Below, in pieces: positions 1 through 4,274 of a stretch of DNA of 8,529 nucleotides. The position numbers and the translations under genes were made by a program. Numbering within the stretch: position 1 is the stretch's first letter; the number at the start of each line of letters is the position of its first letter. The notes below the pieces were generated by a model. That model saw only the letters and a list, made by a program, of their open reading frames with translations. It ran no database searches and was not told where the DNA came from. Source of the stretch: UMGS172 sp045648145 (GTDB lineage: Bacteria; Bacillota; Clostridia; Oscillospirales; Acutalibacteraceae); assembly GCA_045648145.1 (NCBI GenBank), contig JAZRNK010000140.1, positions 1 through 8,529 on the forward strand, written 5' to 3'.

Positions 1-1
1 G

Positions 2-469
2 TATATTTATTTTGCGACAAATCCTTTAGTTGCACTGTTATATGCTGTAAAACCTGTTCCAAAACCATTCAGCTTTTATCCATATGGCTTCGATGGTGAC
101 GGTAATGTTGTTTATTCAGAATATTTTGAGGATGCTTTTAAAAAAATTTATAAAGGCAAAGTGGGTTATCTTTATGAATGTGACAACCTGAATAATATTG
201 AGCAACCAACCCAAATTAATTGTGCATATACTTGTACGGACAATGTTATAATAGATAGGGTAAAAAAGATAAGTGATTTGTATGAGTATTTTGTTAAGTA
301 TAAGGAATTAGGATTATTTAAAATAAAGAGTTTCAATACTATTTCTGAAAAAGAAATGTCGTTTGTGATGGCTGATATGAAAAATACAGTTGAAAAGTAT
401 GATTTAAAAAACGATTCCAATAATCCAATGTCGATTTTTATAAATGAACATTTTCCTACAATTATATAG
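2..469 (+). CDS. Hypothetical protein, 5'-truncated (C-terminal 155 residues)
   Basis: The frame is open from the left edge to the TAG at 467-469, so the gene begins outside the window. The GTG at 161 is internal: the reading frame continues upstream of it with coding-like sequence. I do not recognise the family with confidence. What is visible is a hydrophobic segment near the left edge (YIYFATNPLVALLYAV), a strand-like GYLYECDN about 52 residues further on, and a charged, mostly helical C-terminal part rich in Lys, Glu and Asn. There is no signal peptide or membrane segment. The pattern 'YFATNPLVALLYA ... GYLYECD' resembles the second half of small ADP-ribosyltransferase-like folds, where an xYAT/xYFA segment is followed by a G-Y-[IVL]-Y strand; this is only a visual resemblance. 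The gene is AT-rich like the other genes in the left half and ends in a repeat element and hairpin terminator. Confidence 0.8.
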   Translation, partial: YIYFATNPLVALLYAVKPVPKPFSFYPYGFDGDGNVVYSEYFEDAFKKIYKGKVGYLYECDNLNNIEQPTQINCAYTCTDNVIIDRVKKISDLYEYFVKYKELGLFKIKSFNTISEKEMSFVMADMKNTVEKYDLKNDSNNPMSIFINEHFPTII

Positions 470-474
470 AATTA

Positions 475-531
475 CATAAAACCCTCAGTTTTCAGGCACT
501 TTTCATTCGTGCCACTAAGTTCAAAACTCCC
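475..531 (+). repeat. Post-gene repeat element, copy 1 (abuts terminator)
   Basis: This segment begins six bases after the stop of the first gene and ends at the A-tract of the terminator. It is about 80% identical by eye to copy 4 (4094-4150), including shared blocks AGTTTTCAG, ATTCG and ACTAAGTTCAAA. It folds as a two-part stem: AGTTTT (487-492) pairs with AAAACT (523-528), and inside it GGCAC (495-499) pairs with GTGCC (509-513). It begins with ATTACATA (471-478), the same octamer used as linker in the hairpin array just downstream. Its function is unknown. It could be a 3'-UTR element or a recombination boundary. Confidence 0.65.
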
Positions 532-567
532 AAAAAATAAGACAGTCTTCGGACTGTCTTATTTTTT
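532..567 (+). terminator. Intrinsic terminator after the truncated gene
   Basis: A perfect 16-bp inverted repeat (532-547 with 552-567) closes on a C(TTCG)G loop, which forms the very stable UUCG tetraloop in RNA. The A-tract and T-tract ends make it able to act in both directions. Confidence 0.93.
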
Positions 568-569
568 AT

Positions 570-745
570 CCAATCCGAAGGATTGGTATGTAATCGCCGA
601 TAGGCGTATGTAGTCAGTTCGCCTTGCGAACTGTATGTTATCAAAGCGTAAGCTTTGTATGTTTCTTCCTTCGGATTGATTACATACCACCTACGGTGGA
701 TTACATTCCGCAACAAGTTGCGGATTACATACAATGCTCCGTATT
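570..745. repeat. Hairpin array 1: eight small palindromes with TATGTAAT-type linkers
   Basis: Eight short inverted repeats of unrelated sequence follow one another. H1 570-586 has a 7-bp stem and GAA loop. H2 595-606 is CGCC/GGCG. H3 615-633 has an 8-bp stem. H4 642-657 has a 6-bp stem. H5 667-675 is weak (3 bp). H6 687-699 is CCACC/GGTGG. H7 707-724 has an 8-bp stem. H8 733-745 is AATGC/GTATT. The linkers between them are nearly constant: TATGTAAT 587-594, TATGTAGT 607-614, TATGTTAT 634-641 and TATGTTTC 658-665, then the reverse complement ATTACATA at 679-686, ATTACATT at 700-707 and ATTACATA at 724-731. Linker orientation flips at the centre, so the whole array is a higher-order inverted repeat. 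It lies between a terminator and a promoter, so it is probably not part of either transcript. A minus-strand reading frame across it is a by-product of the repeats. Confidence 0.85.
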
Positions 746-783
746 GATTTCCCACCGCTTTTATGCTATGGTTGTGCTACAAT
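744..783 (+). promoter_or_regulatory. Candidate promoter at the end of hairpin array 1
   Basis: TTGATT (744-749), 17 bases, then TATGGT (767-772) with an upstream TGC. A second extended -10, TGC-TACAAT, sits at 775-783. The -35 overlaps the last array hairpin. The stretch CCGCTTTTATGCTAT is shared with the promoter behind array 2. It may drive the XRE gene together with the promoter at 844-872. Confidence 0.5.
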
Positions 784-843
784 AGGGACAAAATTCTACA
801 TTAAAATTCAACTCTTAGTTGAAAAATATCGTTTTGCAAGTTA

Positions 844-872
844 TTGTCAGTATAAAAGTTGTATGATATACT
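844..872 (+). promoter_or_regulatory. Promoter of the XRE-TPR gene
   Basis: TTGTCA (844-849), a 17-base spacer and TATACT (867-872) match a sigma-A promoter. It lies about 50 bases before the start codon and is the nearest good promoter to that gene. Confidence 0.7.
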
Positions 873-922
873 TTAACTGAGCTCGAGAATAAGTGCACTT
901 TATTTCATTTAGGAGGCACGTA

Positions 923-1708
923 ATGAATATTGGAAATAAAATTAGAGAACTACGCAAACAACGAGGCATAACTCAAGAACAGCTAGCAGAGAGTATAGGA
1001 ATCTCTTTTCAAGCTGTTAGCAAATGGGAAAATAATATTGCTCTTCCCGATATCACACTTGCTCCTGTCTTGGCGAGTTATTTTGGTGTATCTATGGATG
1101 AATTATTCGATTTCAATCTAAAGGAAATCGAATGTGCAGTTAAGAACATAACCGATGAGGCATATAAATTCAGGGAGAACGATCCTGCCGAGAGCAAGCG
1201 AATACTTGAAGAGGGGTTAAAGAAATATCCTGAAAACGATATTTTATTAAACAACCTACTTTATGTAATGAATTATTCAGAAAAACCAGATGAAACGATT
1301 AGCGTAGCAAGTAAACTTATTGAAAAAACAGATCAAAGCGATGTGAAATATGATGCTCTTAGATTCCTTGCTTATGCTTATAAGGCAAAAGGAGATTTTG
1401 AGAGTGCAGAGGCTGCCATTGAGCAAATTCCCGAAATATATTTTACTAAGTTGACAGAGAAAGCATATCTTTTGTCAGGAAAAGCTAAGTTTGAAGCTGC
1501 TGAAAAGCAAAAATGGATTTCTTTCGAAAATTTGCTTCAAATGCTGTGGAAGTTAGCTGAATATTATGAGGAAAACGGGAGTGTAGAAAAGGCTATTAAG
1601 GAAACTGAAAAAGCGTTAAATCTCATACCTATTATCGAAAATGCTAATTTTGAAAATTATAGAGAATATTTCAATAAGCAATTAGAACGATTAAAAAATA
1701 AACCCTAA
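923..1708 (+). CDS. XRE-family HTH transcriptional regulator with TPR-like C-terminus
   Basis: A 261-residue soluble protein. Residues 1-61 form a classical Cro/C1 helix-turn-helix domain: NKIRELRKQRGITQEQLAES is helix 1-2, ISFQAVSKWENN is the recognition-helix region, and LPDITLAPVLASYFGVSMDELF closes the domain. Residues 75-260 are all helical with repeated Ala/Leu/Tyr spacing typical of tetratricopeptide-like repeats, for example 147-166 and 205-234. This matches the common clostridial class of regulators in which an HTH senses a peptide or protein partner through helical repeats. The start is the ATG at 923, preceded by a perfect AGGAGG at 911-916; the in-frame ATG at 893 lacks a ribosome-binding site. 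It is a single-gene unit with its own promoter. The target genes cannot be told from the sequence; the small membrane protein next door is a candidate but has its own promoter. Confidence 0.92.
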   Translation: MNIGNKIRELRKQRGITQEQLAESIGISFQAVSKWENNIALPDITLAPVLASYFGVSMDELFDFNLKEIECAVKNITDEAYKFRENDPAESKRILEEGLKKYPENDILLNNLLYVMNYSEKPDETISVASKLIEKTDQSDVKYDALRFLAYAYKAKGDFESAEAAIEQIPEIYFTKLTEKAYLLSGKAKFEAAEKQKWISFENLLQMLWKLAEYYEENGSVEKAIKETEKALNLIPIIENANFENYREYFNKQLERLKNKP

Positions 1709-1803
1709 GCTATCAATTATTAGTTTTGAGTATGAAGAGATTTATAATTTTGGCGCAGAATTTGTAAATAATTTTGTTTGGAAACAAAAAATATAAATAA
1801 TTA
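1709..1803. other. AT-rich intergenic stretch, no gene seen
   Basis: No coding frame is seen. The only structure is a weak AT-rich hairpin, TTTTGTTT (1772-1779) with AAACAAAA (1782-1789), which lacks the GC-rich stem of a terminator. This stretch is the reason copy 2 of the post-gene element lies farther from its stop codon (about 95 bases) than the other copies. Confidence 0.4.
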
Positions 1804-1850
1804 AAGAAAATTAGGTTTTCGCCCAATTCTTTTTCGGACACGAATGACAG
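1804..1850 (+). repeat. Post-gene repeat element, copy 2
   Basis: About 80% identical by eye to copy 3 (2646-2692). The two share the uninterrupted 17-mer TTCTTTTTCGGACACGA (1827-1843 here, 2671-2687 there), preceded in both by a GGTTTT block at a similar distance. It abuts the terminator A-tract. The relation to copies 1 and 4 is looser, resting on a common GGTTTT/AGTTTT block and a C-TTTT-TTCG core. TTCG (1818-1821) can pair with CGAA (1841-1844). Confidence 0.6.
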
Positions 1851-1888
1851 AAAAAAGAGAGCAAGTCGAAAGACTTGCTCTCTTTTTT
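1851..1888 (+). terminator. Intrinsic terminator after the XRE-TPR gene
   Basis: A perfect 17-bp stem, 1851-1867 with 1872-1888, closes on a GAAA (GNRA) tetraloop and carries flanking A6 and T6 tracts. It can act on both strands. Confidence 0.93.
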
Positions 1889-1892
1889 CAAC

Positions 1893-2069
1893 GAAATAAA
1901 TCCCTTACGGGATTTGTGAAATACGCTTCGCGTGTGAAATATTGCTTCGCAATGTGAAATGCGCTGCGGCGCGTGGGGGATTTATTTCATTTCACTTTCT
2001 GCGCAGCAGAAAATTTCACAATGACCTTTAGGTCATTATTTCACATCCGGCGCAAGCCGAATATTTCAC
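1893..2069. repeat. Hairpin array 2: seven small palindromes with GTGAAAT/ATTTCAC linkers
   Basis: The palindromes are H1 1898-1915 (AAATCCC/GGGATTT), H2 1923-1933 (ACGC/GCGT), H3 1941-1953 (ATTGC/GCAAT), H4 1961-1972 (GCGC/GCGC), H5 1996-2012 (7-bp stem), H6 2020-2037 (AATGACC/GGTCATT) and H7 2045-2062 (CGGC/GCCG core with one outer mismatch). Linkers are exact GTGAAAT at 1916-1922, 1934-1940 and 1954-1960, then exact reverse complement ATTTCAC at 1989-1995, 2013-2019, 2038-2044 and 2063-2069. At the flip point a 12-bp inverted repeat, GAAATAAATCCC (1893-1904) with its complement at 1977-1988, encloses the forward half. The design is the same as array 1 with a different linker. It lies between a terminator and a promoter. 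Confidence 0.88.
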
Positions 2070-2075
2070 TAACCC

Positions 2076-2104
2076 TTGCCCCTCCGCCGCTTTTATGCTA
2101 TAAT
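2076..2104 (+). promoter_or_regulatory. Promoter of the small membrane protein gene
   Basis: TTGCCC (2076-2081), a 17-base spacer and TATAAT (2099-2104) with an extended TGC. Transcription would start about 15 bases before the start codon. The spacer holds CCGCTTTTATGC, identical in position and sequence to the promoter behind array 1. Confidence 0.75.
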
Positions 2105-2125
2105 ACACCTAAGGCGGTGGTGATA

Positions 2126-2638
2126 ATGAAGTTTAAGGCTAAATTGAATTTGAAGTTTTATATTGTTTCTATCCTTTTACTGGGTATCGTTGCATTTGGG
2201 TGGTATGGTATATATTTTTTAAATGCAAATGAAATATTAATGGAAGATAATACACCAATGGATAGTCAAACCAAAATGTTGTTTACTATTGCAATTGGTG
2301 CAGTTGTATTATCGTGGACATTTTCATTTTTTACATTGATAAGACAAGTGCTATTTGGTTATGCTTTTGTGATAGATGAGAATGGAATTCATAATACTGC
2401 AACTGCAATCAATGTGTTAGCTTTTATTTTTGTTGTACCTATAAGGACAATACCTTTTTCTGCAATCGAAAGATTCTCAGAAGATAATGGGGTTTTGACT
2501 TTGGAAATTGATAAGGCAAAAATAGATTTGATTCCTATTCTTCGGATTTTTGCGAGAAAAAGATATCATTTGTTTTCTGGATTTACAGTAGAGAAACAAG
2601 ATATTATTAAAGTTGAGCTTGAAAAGTATATTAAATAA
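2126..2638 (+). CDS. Small two-helix membrane protein, STM3941-like
   Basis: A 170-residue protein. Hydrophobic helices lie at about residues 11-32 and 50-73, separated by a short polar loop. A cytoplasmic-type domain follows at about 78-170 and is rich in beta strands: GYAFVIDENGIHN, then IPFSAIERFSEDNGVLTLEID. Two N-terminal helices followed by a PH-like 'D-x-x-G-I ... I-x-F-x-x-I' strand pattern resembles the STM3941/YcxB type of membrane-anchored proteins of unknown function; the assignment is by pattern only. The start is the ATG at 2126 after AAGGCGG (2111-2117); upstream in-frame codons belong to the hairpin array and promoter and are not coding. It is a single-gene unit with its own promoter, followed by repeat copy 3 and a terminator. 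Its role is unknown. Confidence 0.8.
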   Translation: MKFKAKLNLKFYIVSILLLGIVAFGWYGIYFLNANEILMEDNTPMDSQTKMLFTIAIGAVVLSWTFSFFTLIRQVLFGYAFVIDENGIHNTATAINVLAFIFVVPIRTIPFSAIERFSEDNGVLTLEIDKAKIDLIPILRIFARKRYHLFSGFTVEKQDIIKVELEKYIK

Positions 2639-2645
2639 GTTGGAG

Positions 2646-2692
2646 TTAAAAAATCCTCGGTTTTGACCAGTTCTTTTTCGGACACGAGAGAC
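2646..2692 (+). repeat. Post-gene repeat element, copy 3
   Basis: It begins about ten bases after the stop codon and ends at the terminator A-tract. It shares the 17-mer TTCTTTTTCGGACACGA with copy 2, and the opening ATCCT-GGTTTT block links it to copy 4 (ATCCTTAGTTTT) and copy 1 (ACCCTCAGTTTT). It is therefore the copy that best joins the two subtypes. Confidence 0.6.
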
Positions 2693-2731
2693 AAAAAGAA
2701 AACCATACCATCGGTATGGCTTTCTTTTTTT
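2693..2731 (+). terminator. Intrinsic terminator after the small membrane protein
   Basis: CCATACC (2703-2709) pairs with GGTATGG (2713-2719) around an ATC loop. After one A-C mismatch the stem extends through GAAA/TTTC and an A5/T5 run. A T7 run ends it at 2731. Confidence 0.9.
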
Positions 2732-2780
2732 GTTCTTAGTTTGTATCCAAACCAACTACGTATATCTTAATTGTTTGCTT

Positions 2781-3033
2781 TACCGACTGAGCGGCGAAGT
2801 CGGTAGTCTGAGACCGACCGCCGCCGGTGGCGGATGCAGGGAGGAGCGCAGAGGCGCTGCGGTCGACAGAGGCGAGGGTGTGTATCGGCACCCGAGAAAA
2901 TGTCGGGCACCGCAAGAGTGGGCAACCGTATACTAACGGTACCACAAAAAGTAGCGGAGTTCACTCTATCTGTTGGTTCGAGTCCAACTTGGTGAGCCAA
3001 AAAACACTCGTTCAAAAGAACGAGTGTTTTTTT
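2781..3033 (+). ncRNA. Candidate structured non-coding RNA with a tRNA-like T-arm
   Basis: A GC-rich island in AT-rich surroundings with dense, nested complementarity. Visible helices: an 8-bp hairpin 2781-2788/2798-2805; a three-way junction closed by CGACCGC (2815-2821) and GCGGTCG (2859-2865), holding CGCC/GGCG (2822-2825/2829-2832) and AGCGC/GCGCT (2845-2849/2854-2858); GGGTG/CACCC (2876-2880/2889-2893), which competes with CCCGA/TCGGG (2891-2895/2903-2907); ACCGT/ACGGT (2925-2929/2936-2940); GAGTG/CACTC (2916-2920/2962-2966); and a canonical T-arm GTTGG-TTCGAGT-CCAAC (2972-2988). Seven bases, a discriminator G and CCA (2997-2999) follow the T-arm, then directly a terminator. The tRNA acceptor 5' strand is not evident; TTACCGA at 2780-2786 could pair with 2989-2995 but would disrupt the first hairpin. 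It is not tmRNA, RNase P RNA, SRP RNA or 6S RNA by conserved motifs. Frames reading through it are shadows. The 5' end is uncertain; a weak promoter (TTGTAT 2741-2746, TATCTT 2763-2768) may precede it. Confidence 0.6.
2999..3033 (+). terminator. Intrinsic terminator of the structured RNA locus
   Basis: CACTCGTTC (3005-3013) pairs perfectly with GAACGAGTG (3018-3026) around an AAAA loop, with A6 before and T7 after. It begins at the final A of the CCA, the usual arrangement for a tRNA-type 3' end. Confidence 0.93.
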
Positions 3034-3084
3034 ATCTATTGGAATTTGAACACTTGTTTTTTTAAGTTGTTTTTTCTTTCTTTG

Positions 3085-3113
3085 TTGATTTTCTATATAA
3101 AACAGATTATAAT
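3085..3113 (+). promoter_or_regulatory. Promoter of the TIR/deoxyribosyltransferase-like gene
   Basis: TTGATT (3085-3090), a 17-base AT-rich spacer and TATAAT (3108-3113). It lies 46 bases before the start codon and downstream of the RNA terminator, so the protein gene is transcribed separately from the RNA. Confidence 0.8.
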
Positions 3114-3159
3114 GTTTAAATGTAAAATCTTGTTAAATTTCAAAGAAAGGTGTTATATT

Positions 3160-4053
3160 ATGGTTGAAAAGAACACGGGTATACAGGTGGTAGAAGATAG
3201 AAAAGTTTGTTTTGTAATTATGCCGTTTTCTGATCCTGAAGGATATGAAAAGGGCCACTTCAAAAAAATATATGAGCAAATTTTTAAACCAGCAATAGAA
3301 GATGCTGGATATACCGCTTTTCGAATGGACGAAAATAGCGAAAGCACTTTAATTCAAGCTAAAATATATAATCATTTAATTAATGAGCCAATGGTGCTTT
3401 GTGATTTGAGTTCTAAAAACCCGAACGTATTATACGAATTAGGCATTAGACACGCATATGATAAACCTGTTGTATTAGTTCAGGAGGAAGGTCAGAGTCA
3501 TATTTTTGACATTGCTGGATTAACTACAGTTTCTTATCGTAAGAACAGATTATATGATGAAGTAGTCCAAGATCAAAAAAATATAGCAGAAGCCATAAAA
3601 CAAACTGCTAATGCCCAAAACAACTATTCTGTAATGAGTTTGGTTAATTTAAATCCCGCAACGCTTGATTCAAAGAATGGTATTACTAAAGAAGATAAAT
3701 TGGAAATTTTAATTTCTGATTTAAACAGAAAGATGAACAGATTTGAAGAACATATTTCTCGTGAACAATTATCTAGCAAAGCGATGATAATCGATAAGGA
3801 ACGAGAAATATTCAGATTTGAAATTGAGAGAAGACTAAGAGTTAATATAGATAGGGCAAGAATGATTTTGAATCAATCCAAGGAACCCGGTGAAATGCCT
3901 TCCGCGAAAATTATTAGAATAAGAATAAGAGCATTACAAGATGTAATAATTGATTGTCAAAGTGCTAATATTGCTGACAGTCTGATTGATGAAGCTAAAG
4001 AGTATTTGGTGAAATTACAAGAATTAGAAGAATCGTTAGTTACCACGTTATAA
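3160..4053 (+). CDS. Predicted TIR-like/nucleoside 2-deoxyribosyltransferase-fold protein with helical C-terminus
   Basis: A 297-residue soluble protein. Residues 14-130 form a Rossmann-like alpha/beta domain: strand KVCFVIMPFS (15-24), helix FKKIYEQIFKPAIEDAGY, strand YTAFRMD, then VLCDLSSKNPNVLYELGIRH (79-98) and strand KPVVLVQEE. The block CDLS-x-x-NPNV-x-YELG-x-RHA with Glu93 is the hallmark of a large family of predicted nucleotide-binding proteins related to TIR NADases and nucleoside deoxyribosyltransferases, often met in defence and accessory regions. Residues 135-165 are a linker; 176-293 are charged and helical, with coiled-coil character at 178-235. The start is the ATG at 3160, 8 bases after AAAGAAAGG; the frame extending upstream through the RNA locus is not coding. 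The domain fold is fairly sure. NAD(P) or nucleotide cleavage and a defence role are inference. Confidence 0.88.
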   Translation: MVEKNTGIQVVEDRKVCFVIMPFSDPEGYEKGHFKKIYEQIFKPAIEDAGYTAFRMDENSESTLIQAKIYNHLINEPMVLCDLSSKNPNVLYELGIRHAYDKPVVLVQEEGQSHIFDIAGLTTVSYRKNRLYDEVVQDQKNIAEAIKQTANAQNNYSVMSLVNLNPATLDSKNGITKEDKLEILISDLNRKMNRFEEHISREQLSSKAMIIDKEREIFRFEIERRLRVNIDRARMILNQSKEPGEMPSAKIIRIRIRALQDVIIDCQSANIADSLIDEAKEYLVKLQELEESLVTTL

Positions 4054-4093
4054 GTGATATATTACATGTTGTTTTAATTAACAACTAATTGAT

Positions 4094-4150
4094 GAGAAAA
4101 TCCTTAGTTTTCAGAGCCCTTTAATTCGCACTACTAAGTTCAAACTACCC
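4094..4150 (+). repeat. Post-gene repeat element, copy 4
   Basis: It lies about 40 bases after the stop codon and abuts the terminator A-tract, and is about 80% identical by eye to copy 1. CTTAG (4103-4107) pairs with CTAAG (4134-4138), or AGTTT (4106-4110) with AAACT (4142-4146). The stem therefore seems better preserved than the exact sequence, since GGCAC/GTGCC of copy 1 is not kept. This is the last copy; genes to the right lack it. Confidence 0.65.
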
Positions 4151-4184
4151 AAAAAAACTCCTTGAGATTTCTCAAGGAGTTTTT
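4151..4184 (+). terminator. Intrinsic terminator after the TIR-like gene
   Basis: AACTCCTTGAG (4156-4166) pairs perfectly with CTCAAGGAGTT (4171-4181) around an ATTT loop, with an A7 tract before and T5 at the end. Confidence 0.93.
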
Positions 4185-4196
4185 GTTATATTTGCC

Positions 4197-4225
4197 TTGC
4201 GGTGCAAGAGTTGTTGTGATATAGT
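4197..4225 (+). promoter_or_regulatory. Promoter of the glycosidase gene, overlapped by a small hairpin
   Basis: TTGCGG (4197-4202), a 17-base spacer and TATAGT (4220-4225). A 5-bp hairpin CTTGC-GGT-GCAAG (4196-4208) covers the -35 element and looks like a single unit of the hairpin arrays upstream. Confidence 0.55.
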
Positions 4226-4274
4226 GAAATCAAAAGCAAGGTTTTATTAATGTTTAATTGTGTGGTGGTTTGAA

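Noticed and set aside
492..755. Minus-strand open frame of 87 codons across hairpin array 1
   Set aside because: It is made entirely of the array palindromes and linkers, with no ribosome-binding site, and crosses a terminator hairpin.
893..922. Upstream ATG start for the XRE-TPR gene
   Set aside because: No ribosome-binding site before 893, whereas AGGAGG sits ideally before the ATG at 923, where the HTH domain normally begins.
570..2069. CRISPR arrays
   Set aside because: The constant parts are only 7-8 bases, they flip orientation, and the variable parts are palindromes of 9-19 bases and not unique spacers; no cas genes are seen.
2793..2799. Bacterial Y RNA (Ro-binding GNCGAAG motif, GGCGAAG here)
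   Set aside because: The pairing partner CNUUCGNC is missing and the motif lies mostly in a hairpin loop; no Ro protein gene is nearby.
2781..2999. tmRNA, RNase P RNA, SRP RNA, or a group I/II intron inside a tRNA
   Set aside because: No tmRNA 5' end or tag frame, no GAGGAAAGUCC or ACAGAAA of RNase P RNA, no SRP core, no intron domain V or group I P7 motifs could be seen.
2767..3015. Minus-strand and plus-strand frames through the GC-rich RNA locus, including the long upstream extension of the TIR-like gene from 2827
   Set aside because: The translations are low-quality Arg/Gly/Pro-rich strings over a T-arm and terminators. The TIR-like gene has a clear promoter and start at 3160.
475..4150. 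Canonical integron attC sites
   Set aside because: The layout is similar, but the GTTRRRY/RYYYAAC core boxes are not found in proper positions and no integron integrase is in the window; kept only as an analogy.
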